Shown in pieces: positions 1 to 5,813 of a stretch of 7,279 nucleotides of DNA. The stretch spans positions 1-7,279 of the forward strand of contig JAJQET010000151.1 of the NCBI GenBank assembly GCA_021201515.1. The letters are read 5' to 3'. Made by a program: the position numbers and the translations under genes. This DNA comes from Clostridiales bacterium. GTDB lineage: Bacteria > Bacillota > Clostridia > Oscillospirales > Oscillospiraceae. Positions within the stretch are counted from its first letter, which is position 1. Each line of letters starts with the position of its first letter. Below the pieces are notes generated by a model. The model did no database searches and was not told the origin of the DNA. It saw nothing but the letters and a program-made list of their open reading frames with translations.

Positions 1-199
1 GGGCATCAAGCCCTACAGTGACCGGGAGCTGATGACCATGCGCCATCAGAAGGACGAGCGGCCCACCGGCACCTATGTCACCATCCAGGCCTTCCAGCAG
101 GGCATCGGCACCGGAAGCTGCGGCCCCGCCGTGGCCCCGGAGTTCCAGTATCCCGCCAAGCAGGACTACGAGCTGAAGTTCCTGATTCGGGTGGAATAA
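1..199 (+). CDS. C-terminus of a GH2 beta-galactosidase (small-chain domain), 5' partial
   Basis: The frame is open from base 2 to the TAA at 197-199, giving 65 residues of a protein whose start lies outside the window. The visible tail contains the segment QQGIGTGSCGPAV, then PEF.Y and a hydrophobic/basic ending (ELKFLIRVE). This resembles the end of the Bgal_small_N domain of LacZ-type glycoside hydrolase family 2 enzymes, where a G-(I/L/V)-G-x-x-S-C/W-G-P motif precedes the last beta strands. Such enzymes hydrolyse terminal beta-galactosides in the cytoplasm. The catalytic domain is not in the window, so substrate and activity cannot be judged. The gene converges on the cyclophilin gene to its right, with two hairpins between them. 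Family assignment is fairly safe; the exact enzyme is not. Confidence 0.75.
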   Translation, partial: GIKPYSDRELMTMRHQKDERPTGTYVTIQAFQQGIGTGSCGPAVAPEFQYPAKQDYELKFLIRVE

Positions 200-206
200 G
201 CATTTC

Positions 207-246
207 CCCCACAAAGCCCGAAGGTGCGCCTTCTGACTTTGTGGGG
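207..246 (+). terminator. Nested hairpin after the beta-galactosidase gene, probable terminator
   Basis: A perfect 10-bp inverted repeat (CCCCACAAAG at 207-216, CTTTGTGGGG at 237-246) encloses a second 5-bp stem (GAAGG/CCTTC, 220-224 and 229-233) with a TGCG loop. It starts 7 bases after the stop codon. No U-tract follows on the plus strand, so it is not a canonical intrinsic terminator. It may act together with the next hairpin or protect the mRNA 3' end. Confidence 0.55.
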
Positions 247-282
247 AGGCTTCCCGGCACAGTCAGGTGATTTCAGTCAACG

Positions 283-330
283 AAACAGCACATCCCGTTC
301 GGCATCATTGCCGAGAGGGATGTGCTGTTT
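283..330 (-). terminator. Long hairpin between convergent genes, probable terminator
   Basis: A perfect 14-bp inverted repeat (283-296 and 317-330, AAACAGCACATCCC and its complement) continues into an inner 6-bp stem TCGGCA/TGCCGA (299-304, 309-314) with a TCAT loop. It begins 9 bases beyond the stop codon of the minus-strand cyclophilin fusion gene. Read on the minus strand, the distal arm ends in TTT followed by CGTTG, so the U-tract is weak. The position between two convergent genes suggests it may serve both directions. Confidence 0.65.
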
Positions 331-339
331 GGCGTCTGC

Positions 340-1596
340 TTAATCCAGAACCGTGATGGAGGTGATGACCGGCTGATCCTCTTCGGAGATGGTGCCGTTA
401 TCGTCGGTGGGTTCTGCATCCTCACAGATCTGGTCTACAATGTCCATGCCGTCGGTGACGTAGCCGAACACAGCATATTGCCCGTCCAGAGAGGTGGAGT
501 CCTCCTGGACGATGAAAAACTGGGAGCTGGCGCTGTCATAGTCGCTGGAGCGGGCCATGGAGATGGCCCCTCTGGTGTGGGACAGGGGGTTGTCATACCC
601 GTTGTCCGAGAACTCGCCCACAATCGTCTCCTCGCTGCCGCCGCTGCCGTCGCCGTTGGGGTCGCCGCCCTGCATCATGAAGCCCTCGATGATGCGGTGG
701 AAGGTCAGGCCGTCATAGAAGCCGCTCTCCGCCAGGGAGAGGAAGTTTTCCACCGTGATGGGGGCGGCGCTGGCGTCCAGCTCCACGGTGATGGTGCCGT
801 AGTCCTCGATTTCGATCTCCACATGGTGCAGCTCCGATGTCACGCTGCTGGAATCGCCGTCCCCGGTGGCGGTCATCAGGAAGACGGCCCCCACCCCCAG
901 CAGCGCCGCCAGAAGCACAATGGTCAGAATGAGGCCAACCCGCTTCTTGCCCTTCTTCTCCGGATGGGCCAGGGCGGTGATGGTTTCCATGGCGGCGCGG
1001 TCCAGGGCCTCCGGGACGGGCTCCTCATCGGCGGCCTGCAAAATCCGCGTCAGCAGGGCGGTCATATCGGTTGCCTGCTCCTCGCCTTCCTCCCGGAGGG
1101 CCTCCAGGCGGGCGTTTACGGCGTCCTCCGTCTCCTGCCAGGCGTCCTCTGCCCGGTCTGGGGGGATTTGCAGCACCCGGGCCGATTGGGCCGGCGTCAG
1201 CTCTGTCAGGGTGTGCAGGAGGAACTGCCATTTCTGGCGGAGAGTCAGAGTCGAGAGGGCCTGCTCCATGAGGGAATCTGCTGCGTTTCCCTCGCTCCCG
1301 GCGGATGCGGCACCCTCCAGGGCATGGGGGTTTTGCTCCAGCAGCCGGTCCCGGCAAAGACGGGCGGTGCTCAGCATCATATACTGCTCCAGTTCCGGCT
1401 GGGTCAGATTCTGGTCCCAGAACAGCTTTTTCCACAGGGCGTGAAAACTCTCCGCCGCAGCGGATTCCGCCGCATCCTCCGGCAGCATCTGGCGGCAGAG
1501 AAAACAGACCTTGTGCTTCTGCTGCTCATACAGGTCGGTCATGGCGGCTTTCTCCCGCTGGGCGGCCCGCTGAATGGTGGTAAGGGTTTTGGACAT
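340..1596 (-). CDS. Membrane-anchored cyclophilin-type peptidyl-prolyl isomerase with sigma-70/ECF-like N-terminal region
   Basis: The product is 418 aa. The ATG at 1596 is chosen because AGGAAGG lies 7 bases upstream and all recognisable sequence follows it; the frame stays open further upstream only through a repeat element. Residues about 20-88 follow the pattern of sigma-70 region 2 (LYEQ..., then ESFHALWKKL), and about 108-168 follow region 4 (STLTLRQKWQFLL, then LTPAQSARVLQI), but both are degenerate. KKGKKR (214-219) precedes a hydrophobic helix (220-241), predicting cytoplasmic N-terminus and external C-terminus. Residues 258-418 are a cyclophilin: FHRIIEGFMMQGG (299-311), QFFI (359-362) and YAVFG. 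By alignment to human cyclophilin A, R55, F60, Q63, Q111 and F113 are R301, F306, Q309, Q359 and F361. W121 and H126 are replaced by S369 and Y374, so cyclosporin binding is likely poor. The isomerase call is strong; whether the N-terminal part binds RNA polymerase or DNA is unknown. Confidence 0.9.
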   Translation of the reverse strand: MSKTLTTIQRAAQREKAAMTDLYEQQKHKVCFLCRQMLPEDAAESAAAESFHALWKKLFWDQNLTQPELEQYMMLSTARLCRDRLLEQNPHALEGAASAGSEGNAADSLMEQALSTLTLRQKWQFLLHTLTELTPAQSARVLQIPPDRAEDAWQETEDAVNARLEALREEGEEQATDMTALLTRILQAADEEPVPEALDRAAMETITALAHPEKKGKKRVGLILTIVLLAALLGVGAVFLMTATGDGDSSSVTSELHHVEIEIEDYGTITVELDASAAPITVENFLSLAESGFYDGLTFHRIIEGFMMQGGDPNGDGSGGSEETIVGEFSDNGYDNPLSHTRGAISMARSSDYDSASSQFFIVQEDSTSLDGQYAVFGYVTDGMDIVDQICEDAEPTDDNGTISEEDQPVITSITVLD

Positions 1597-1662
1597 ATGG
1601 CATCCTTCCTCTGTGAAGAAAAATAGGGCGAATGAAAGGCCGCAGCAGGGAGGCACATTCTG

Positions 1663-1822
1663 GGGAACCCCTGAATCAATGCAGCTGCGGCGCCTTGCGG
1701 TAAATTTCCGCCATAAATGCGTTGCAAAGCCTTGAAATCCGTCAGGATTCCTGCGCCTTTGCGCCTTTTTACGACGCAAATTTCCTCGCAATTCGCTCTT
1801 GCGCATTTATTCAGAGGTTCCC
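1663..1822. repeat. MITE-like imperfect palindrome with terminal inverted repeats
   Basis: The ends are GGGAACCCCTGAAT (1663-1676) and, inverted, GGGAACCTCTGAAT (1822-1809): 13 of 14 positions match. Symmetry continues inwards around one dyad centre at 1742/1743. In that register AATGC pairs with GCATT (1678-1682, 1803-1807), AAATTT pairs with itself across the centre (1702-1707, 1778-1783), and AATCC/GGATT (1736-1740, 1745-1749) form the tip with a GTCA loop. The whole 160 bp could therefore fold as one long interrupted hairpin. No transposase is present and there is no target duplication beyond a possible TG on each side. Most likely a miniature inverted-repeat element moved by a transposase encoded elsewhere; a degenerate regulatory or REP-like palindrome is the alternative. 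Confidence 0.65.
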
Positions 1823-1885
1823 TGATTTTGAACAGTTTACCATCAAAACCTGAATCCTGGCTGAAAATTCCAGCCCCCGTCACAG

Positions 1886-1926
1886 AGAAAAAGCGCCGGG
1901 CACAGAGCGGCCTGGCCCTGTGCCCG
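1886..1926 (-). terminator. Intrinsic terminator of the rluA-family / lipoprotein / thioesterase operon
   Basis: Read on the minus strand, a perfect 9-bp stem CGGGCACAG/CTGTGCCCG (arms at 1918-1926 and 1897-1905) with a 12-base loop is followed by GCGC and then CTTTTTCTC. It lies 22 bases past the thioesterase stop codon, the expected place for a Rho-independent terminator. It should stop most transcription before the cyclophilin fusion gene, implying that gene has its own promoter. Confidence 0.85.
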
Positions 1927-1948
1927 ATGGAATCGATTCAACTTGTCT

Positions 1949-2344
1949 TTACTTTGCCCCCAGCTTCCGCTGACAGCGCTGCATGAACTTTTCATTCTGG
2001 ATGAGGAACCGTTCATGGGTACCCCGCCCAACGACCCCCGCGCCGTCGGAAACGGTGAAGGCAAAGACGAAGCGCCGTCCGTCCACCTCTGTCACCTCGG
2101 TCTCTGCGGTGACGGTCATGCCGACGGGGGTGGGGGTGCTGTGGGTGGTCTCAAACCGGGTGCCCACGCTGCCTTCGCCCTCGCCCAGATAAGGCTGGAT
2201 AGAGGTCCATGCGGCCTCCTCAACCAGCGCGGCCAGCATGGGGGTGGCAAAGACCTCCAGCGCCCCGGAACCCACCGCCTTCGCCGTTTTGTCCGGTGTG
2301 ACCACGCAGGACGCGCAGCCCTTGATGCCTGTTGTAACTGCCAT
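1949..2344 (-). CDS. FlK-like hotdog-fold acyl-CoA thioesterase
   Basis: The product is 131 aa. ATG 2344 is preferred because AAGGAG (2354-2359) is 9 bases upstream; a TTG six bases earlier would be only 3 bases from it. The sequence aligns closely with Streptomyces fluoroacetyl-CoA thioesterase FlK: VFAT (31-34), PYLGEGEGSVGT (51-62), TTH (66-68), then GRGTHER (106-112) and EKF. The FlK triad Thr42/Glu50/His76 maps by spacing to Thr34, Glu42 and His68, so it should be an active cytoplasmic thioester hydrolase. FlK detoxifies fluoroacetyl-CoA, but most family members in gut Clostridia have no known substrate, so fluoroacetate resistance should not be assumed. It is the last gene of an operon, 37 bases after the lipoprotein gene and just before a terminator. 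Confidence 0.88.
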   Translation of the reverse strand: MAVTTGIKGCASCVVTPDKTAKAVGSGALEVFATPMLAALVEEAAWTSIQPYLGEGEGSVGTRFETTHSTPTPVGMTVTAETEVTEVDGRRFVFAFTVSDGAGVVGRGTHERFLIQNEKFMQRCQRKLGAK

Positions 2345-2381
2345 TGTCAATCGCTCCTTCTTTCTGAAAATGGTGTCAGCC

Positions 2382-3722
2382 TTACGAGGCGGCCGCCTCG
2401 TTTTCTGCGTCTGTGTCAGATGCGGTTTCCTCGTCTGTAGGGGTCTCGGACGCCTCCGTATCCTCCGCCGGGTTGGTGGCCAACAGCTCCGCCCACTGGG
2501 CCGTGTAGTCCGCCCATACCTCGCTGCCGTTTAAGGACAACAGCTCTGTGCCCGCTGTGACGCTCTCGTCCGGGTAGGCCAGCGGGTTGTTCCGCCAGGA
2601 ACTGTCCATCTTTTCCAGCGCCTCGTCCGAGGTGACGGAGTATTTGCAGTAGATGGCGTTTTTCGCCAGGTTCTCCACCTGGCACATATAGTTGATAAAT
2701 GCCAGGGCCTCGTCGGAGTAGGCGGTGCCGTCCACCACGCAGTACCCGTAGGAAATGCGCCAGGTGCCCTCTGTGGGAACGGCGAAGGACAGAGCCGTGT
2801 TATCGCTCATCATATTCAGCGCATCGCCGGAGTAGGCGGGGGTCAGCCAGGCGGTGCCCTCCGTCATTTTGGAGAAGCCCTCTGACGCCGTGTAATCCTG
2901 CACCAGGGCAGACTGCTGGTTCAGCAGGGCCCAGGCGGCGGCCAGCGCGTCGCTGTCCTCACTGTTGACGGAGTATCCCAGGCAGGTCAGGGCCACCGCC
3001 ATGGTGTCCCGCAGGTTGGAGGGCATCAGAATCTGTCCGGCGTACTCCTCCGACCAGAGGATGTCCCAGCTGGTGACCTGGGTGTCGATGGCATCCGCGT
3101 TCCAGAGCAGCCCCATCATCTGCCACAGGGTGGTGACGGAATAGATTGCGCCGGGGTCATAGTCGCAGTTTTGATACTCCTCATTGATGGCGTCGGCGTT
3201 GGAAAGCTGGCTGTAGTCCAGCGCCTCCACCAGCCCCCCTTCAATGAGCCGTTCGATCATATCCCCGCTGGTGAACACCACGTCATAGACCGGCTCCTCC
3301 ATCGTGACAGACTCCGTCTCTCCTCCCTCGGCCTCTGCCTGGGCCAGGGCCGCCTCGTAGTCGGCGTACCGCTGCGCTAACCTGTCATAGAGGTCCAGCG
3401 CCTCCCAGGCGGCGTCCTCCTCCAGGGCGGCCAGCTCCTCCTCTGTCAGCTCCGGAGAAGCGCCGGAGGAGGCGGCGCTGTCCGCCGGGGCGTCCTCATC
3501 CTCCGTCAGGTTCATCCCGTTTTCCGGGGTGCTGTCGCCGGTGGTGTATTCCACCAAAATGCCCGTCTCCTTGGAAAATTCATCCATCAAAGAGGAGCGG
3601 ATCAAATCCCCCTCGCAGTAGACCCGCAGGGTGACGGTCTCCTGGCTGCTGCATCCGGAGAGCAGCCCGACACAGGCCAGCAGGAGCGCCGCCGCCAAAA
3701 GCAGGGAAAGGGTGCGCTTCAT
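2382..3722 (-). CDS. PotD-like extracellular solute-binding lipoprotein with unusual acidic insert and tail
   Basis: The product is 446 aa. The N-terminus has the charged MKR start, a hydrophobic run and lipobox LSGC, so Cys24 should be lipidated after signal peptidase II cleavage. ATG 3722 is chosen for this signal peptide; AAAGGCG lies 8 bases upstream. The mature part resembles spermidine/putrescine-binding proteins (PotD/SBP family 1): TLRVYCEGDLI (31-41), YDVVFTSGDMIERL (146-159), TSWDILW (217-223), RDTMAVAL..LGYS (238-251), then INYMCQVENLAKNAIY. Two parts are unusual: an acidic, Ala/Glu-rich, probably helical stretch at about 72-143 inserted after the first lobe strands, and a low-complexity acidic C-terminal tail (about 417-446). 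No permease or ATPase gene is adjacent, so the transporter partner and ligand are unknown. The start codon overlaps the upstream pseudouridine synthase stop as ATGA, suggesting translational coupling. Confidence 0.85.
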   Translation of the reverse strand: MKRTLSLLLAAALLLACVGLLSGCSSQETVTLRVYCEGDLIRSSLMDEFSKETGILVEYTTGDSTPENGMNLTEDEDAPADSAASSGASPELTEEELAALEEDAAWEALDLYDRLAQRYADYEAALAQAEAEGGETESVTMEEPVYDVVFTSGDMIERLIEGGLVEALDYSQLSNADAINEEYQNCDYDPGAIYSVTTLWQMMGLLWNADAIDTQVTSWDILWSEEYAGQILMPSNLRDTMAVALTCLGYSVNSEDSDALAAAWALLNQQSALVQDYTASEGFSKMTEGTAWLTPAYSGDALNMMSDNTALSFAVPTEGTWRISYGYCVVDGTAYSDEALAFINYMCQVENLAKNAIYCKYSVTSDEALEKMDSSWRNNPLAYPDESVTAGTELLSLNGSEVWADYTAQWAELLATNPAEDTEASETPTDEETASDTDAENEAAAS

Positions 3723-4744
3723 TCGTGTACCGCCTTTCGTGTAGTTTGGTTCGTGGAAAACGATTCCGGCACCTGAGACAGAGAGAACTCCGGGAAGTAT
3801 TCCTCCACAAAGTCCACCTTGGGAACCTGCCAGTGCATCCCGTTCAGGTAGTTCAGCGCCCCGACATCGGTGGAAAAGCAGAAGGTCAGCGACCAGCTCC
3901 AGAGGGCCTGATGTTTCCGCCCATACCGGCGGTTCACCTTTTCCGAGCCGTACTTTCCGTCCCCCAGCAGGGGGGCGCCGGCGTCCGCCAGCTGGGCACG
4001 GATCTGATGGGTGCGGCCCGTCACCAGCTCGCACTCCACCAGGGAGAGGCTGCCCCGCACCGCCAGGGTGCGGTATTCCGTCACCGCCGTCCGCCCGCCG
4101 GGCACCGGTTTGTGGGAGACATAGACCTGCTTCTTCTCCTCGTCCTTGCGGAGGTAGCTATGGAGGGTGCCGGAGGGCGGCTTCAGCCGCCCCGCCGTCA
4201 CACAGAGGTAGCGCTTGGACAGCTCCCGGTCCCGAATTTTCTGGTTCATCACCCGCAGGGCCTCCGCCGTTTTCGCGGCAATGACGATGCCGCCGGTGTT
4301 CCGGTCGATGCGGTTGCACAGGGCAGGGGTGAAGGCCCCCTCCTGATAAGGGCTCCACTCCTTTTTCTGGTAGAGATACGCCTGAATGTGGTTGATGAGG
4401 GTGTTCACCTTTTCCGTCTCGTCCCCATGCACCACCATGCCCGCCGGTTTGTTCAGCACCATGATGTGCTCATCCTCATATAAAATGTCCAGCCGGGGTT
4501 TGAACAGCTGCAAAAAGGCGTTTTCCGGCGCAGGGGTTGCGAAGAACTCATCGTTGATATATAATTGCAGACGGTCCCCCACCTCCAGCCGGGTATCCCG
4601 CTGGGCCCGCTTCCCGTTCAGCTTCACCCGTTTCAGGCGGATATACTTCTGGGCCAGCGGAGCAGGGAGGAGGGGGAGGTTTTTGGCCAGCCAGCGGTCC
4701 AGCCGCTGTCCGGCGTCGTTTTTCCCGATTTCAAACTCTTTCAT
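3719..4744 (-). CDS. RluA-family RNA pseudouridine synthase (RluC/RluD-like)
   Basis: The product is 341 aa. ATG 4744 has GGAG 6 bases upstream and sits correctly below a good promoter. Residues about 1-70 form an S4-like RNA-binding domain (GQRLDRWLAKNLP at 12-24, then KRVKLNGKR). Residues about 85-320 are the pseudouridine synthase domain. The catalytic aspartate is D147 in CNRIDRNTGGIVI (143-155), equivalent to the HRLD motif; family landmarks LNKPAGMVVHGD (97-108), GRTHQIRAQL (243-252) and LLGDGKYG (259-266) are intact. Members isomerise specific uridines to pseudouridine in 23S rRNA or sometimes tRNA; the target site cannot be read from sequence. It is first in an operon with the lipoprotein and thioesterase genes, and its TGA overlaps the lipoprotein ATG by 4 bases. 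It diverges from yceD-rpmF, which fits a ribosome-related role. Confidence 0.93.
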   Translation of the reverse strand: MKEFEIGKNDAGQRLDRWLAKNLPLLPAPLAQKYIRLKRVKLNGKRAQRDTRLEVGDRLQLYINDEFFATPAPENAFLQLFKPRLDILYEDEHIMVLNKPAGMVVHGDETEKVNTLINHIQAYLYQKKEWSPYQEGAFTPALCNRIDRNTGGIVIAAKTAEALRVMNQKIRDRELSKRYLCVTAGRLKPPSGTLHSYLRKDEEKKQVYVSHKPVPGGRTAVTEYRTLAVRGSLSLVECELVTGRTHQIRAQLADAGAPLLGDGKYGSEKVNRRYGRKHQALWSWSLTFCFSTDVGALNYLNGMHWQVPKVDFVEEYFPEFSLSQVPESFSTNQTTRKAVHE

Positions 4745-4782
4745 CGTTTGCTCCGTGTTTCTCTCAGACTGACTGTGCCACA

Positions 4783-4811
4783 AGTATAGCACGTCTGACG
4801 GGAAAAAACAA
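4783..4811 (-). promoter_or_regulatory. Sigma-A-type promoter for the pseudouridine synthase operon
   Basis: On the minus strand, TTGTTT (4811-4806) and TATACT (4788-4783) are separated by exactly 17 bases. The -10 box matches TATAAT at 5 of 6 positions; the -35 keeps the TTG. The start codon is about 39 bases below the -10, leaving a short leader with a GGAG ribosome binding site. Confidence 0.75.
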
Positions 4812-4855
4812 TACGGTGCATCGGCGCAAAATCTGTTCCGGAGGCGAAAAAAGGG

Positions 4856-4884
4856 TTGACAAGGAAAAGAACTTGCGGTAGAAT
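4856..4884 (+). promoter_or_regulatory. Strong sigma-A-type promoter for yceD-rpmF
   Basis: TTGACA (4856-4861, perfect consensus) and TAGAAT (4879-4884, 5 of 6) are separated by 17 bases. Transcription should begin near 4890-4892, about 23 bases before the yceD ATG, so an upstream TTG at 4890 cannot be the real start. A strong promoter suits a ribosomal-protein operon. It lies back to back with the leftward promoter, with about 45 bases between the two -35 boxes. Confidence 0.88.
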
Positions 4885-4913
4885 ACATCTTGTATCGTTA
4901 TGTGAGGTGCAGT

Positions 4914-5423
4914 ATGCGTCTGGAATTAAGCAACATCATTCATACGCCGGGTTCGGCGCTGCCATTCGCCTTTGATTTGGATTTGTCCGAATTGGATTTT
5001 TACGGCGAACACAGGCTGCCGGAGCCGGTTCATATTGAAGGCTCGGTTTACAATCGGGCGGAGATGCTGGTGTTTCAGGCGACGGCTACCACGAATCTGC
5101 ATTTGCACTGTGACAGCTGCGGCAAGGCGTTTCAGCGTCCCGCCACAGTGCAGGTGGAGCATTTGCTGGTCACTGAGCTGGAAAACGAAGATGACGCAGA
5201 CGATATGGATTTGATCGTCCTGGACGGCACAGCGCTGGACGTGGACGAGCTGATGCATGACGAAGTCATCCTCGCAATGGATACGAAAAACCTGTGCCGG
5301 GAGGATTGCAAGGGCCGGTGTCCCAGATGCGGTAAGAATCTGAACGACGGGCCCTGTGACTGCAAACCGGAGCTGGATCCCAGGTTTGCCGTCCTTGCCA
5401 AACTGCTGGAGCAGGACGAGTGA
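4914..5423 (+). CDS. yceD: YceD/DUF177 family protein (large-subunit rRNA accumulation factor)
   Basis: The product is 169 aa. The ATG at 4914 is preceded by GAGG with a 6-base spacer and agrees with the promoter. It is a DUF177 protein: an N-terminal part of beta strands (LDLSELDFYGE at about 20-30), a first cysteine pair CDSCGKAF in mid-protein, then an acidic stretch and the typical C-terminal cysteine cluster CREDCKGRCPRCGKNL, GPCDC and DPRFAVLAKLL. The cysteines could bind zinc, as in many Firmicute members. In bacteria and plants the family is linked to 23S rRNA accumulation or processing and is almost always encoded next to rpmF, as here (41-base gap). The molecular mechanism is not firmly established. 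The assignment rests on the cysteine motif and this neighbour. Confidence 0.92.
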   Translation: MRLELSNIIHTPGSALPFAFDLDLSELDFYGEHRLPEPVHIEGSVYNRAEMLVFQATATTNLHLHCDSCGKAFQRPATVQVEHLLVTELENEDDADDMDLIVLDGTALDVDELMHDEVILAMDTKNLCREDCKGRCPRCGKNLNDGPCDCKPELDPRFAVLAKLLEQDE

Positions 5424-5464
5424 GTGAATAGCCCCGAAAGGGCGGAAATGAGGAGGTGTCGTAA

Positions 5465-5659
5465 ATGGCAGTCCCGAAGAGTAAGGTGTCCAAGGCAAGA
5501 CGCGACAAGCGCCGCGCAAACTGGAAGCTGACCGCTCCCCAGCTGGTCAAGTGCCCGTCGTGCGGTGCGTACCGTATGCCCCATCGTATTTGCCCGTCCT
5601 GTGGTATGTATGATGGCCGTTCCTATGCGAAGGTTGAGGCAAACGCTGACGTTGAGTGA
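5465..5659 (+). CDS. rpmF: 50S ribosomal protein L32
   Basis: The product is 64 aa, normal for L32. It opens with MAVPKSKVSKARRDKRRA, the hallmark N-terminus (MAVPK.K.SK.RRD.RRA), rich in basic residues that contact 23S rRNA. Two CxxC pairs follow, CPSCG (residues about 30-34) and CPSCG (about 43-47), so this is the zinc-binding (C+) paralogue type rather than the cysteine-free, zinc-independent form. A perfect AGGAGG (5451-5456) sits 8 bases before the ATG. It is the second gene after yceD. In many bacteria plsX and fabH continue this operon, but here a strong terminator follows immediately and the next gene is on the other strand. Confidence 0.98.
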   Translation: MAVPKSKVSKARRDKRRANWKLTAPQLVKCPSCGAYRMPHRICPSCGMYDGRSYAKVEANADVE

Positions 5660-5685
5660 GCAGTTTCGTCGCATACGTGCAAAGA

Positions 5686-5733
5686 CCCGTACCGGCAGGA
5701 TGCCGCCGCATCCTGCCGGTGCGGGTTTTTCAT
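5686..5733 (+). terminator. Rho-independent terminator of yceD-rpmF
   Basis: A 17-bp stem (5686-5702 with 5709-5725, one G-U pair) closes a 6-base loop CCGCCG and is followed directly by TTTTT (5726-5730) and CATTTAT. It starts 26 bases past the rpmF stop. This is a textbook strong intrinsic terminator on the plus strand. Confidence 0.95.
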
Positions 5734-5751
5734 TTATACCGCCCGGAGACA

Positions 5752-5787
5752 GAAGGGAGGCTGGCCAGAAATGGCCAGCCTCCCTTT
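5752..5787 (-). terminator. Hairpin with GAAA loop downstream of the Big2 protein gene
   Basis: A perfect 15-bp stem (5753-5767 with 5772-5786) closes a four-base GAAA loop on the plus strand (TTTC on the minus). A terminal G-T pair extends it by one. It lies 27 bases past the stop of the minus-strand gene. The minus-strand tail is CTGTCTCC, so the U-tract is weak, but position and stem strength support a terminator. It stands back to back with the rpmF terminator. Confidence 0.7.
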
Positions 5788-5813
5788 GAGGTTCAGGGAA
5801 TCCGATATGGTTC

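Larger units (their letters stand above)
1597..1948. other. 352-bp intergenic region with palindromic element and terminator
   Basis: This stretch separates the thioesterase gene from the cyclophilin fusion gene, both on the minus strand. It holds the terminator of the upstream operon (1886-1926), a 160-bp imperfect palindrome (1663-1822) and the cyclophilin gene's ribosome binding site (1604-1610). I found no convincing -35/-10 pair for the cyclophilin gene on the minus strand, either inside or outside the palindrome. I also see no credible small gene here. Confidence 0.7.

Noticed and set aside
322..1626. A 434-codon open frame on the plus strand opposite the cyclophilin fusion gene
   Set aside because: It has low-complexity Gly/His/Leu/Gln-rich sequence, no recognisable domain and no fitting ribosome binding site, and lies antisense to a clearly real gene. 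GC-rich coding DNA often leaves such open frames.
1597..1806. N-terminal extension of the cyclophilin fusion gene by 70 codons
   Set aside because: The extension is translated from the palindromic element, is Arg-rich and has no family likeness; a strong AGGAAGG sits in front of the internal ATG at 1596.
2345..2350. TTG start two codons upstream of the thioesterase ATG
   Set aside because: It is only 3 bases from the AAGGAG site, too close; the ATG has a normal 9-base spacer.
3723..4034. N-terminal extension of the lipoprotein gene into the pseudouridine synthase gene
   Set aside because: It would bury the lipoprotein signal peptide inside the protein and overlap the upstream gene by over 300 bases.
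4745..4888. N-terminal extension of the pseudouridine synthase to 389 aa
   Set aside because: It would start upstream of the -35/-10 promoter, and the added residues do not look like the family.
5431..5443. Small GCCC/GGGC hairpin between yceD and rpmF as an autoregulatory leader
   Set aside because: A 4-bp stem is too short to support a regulatory claim without conservation.
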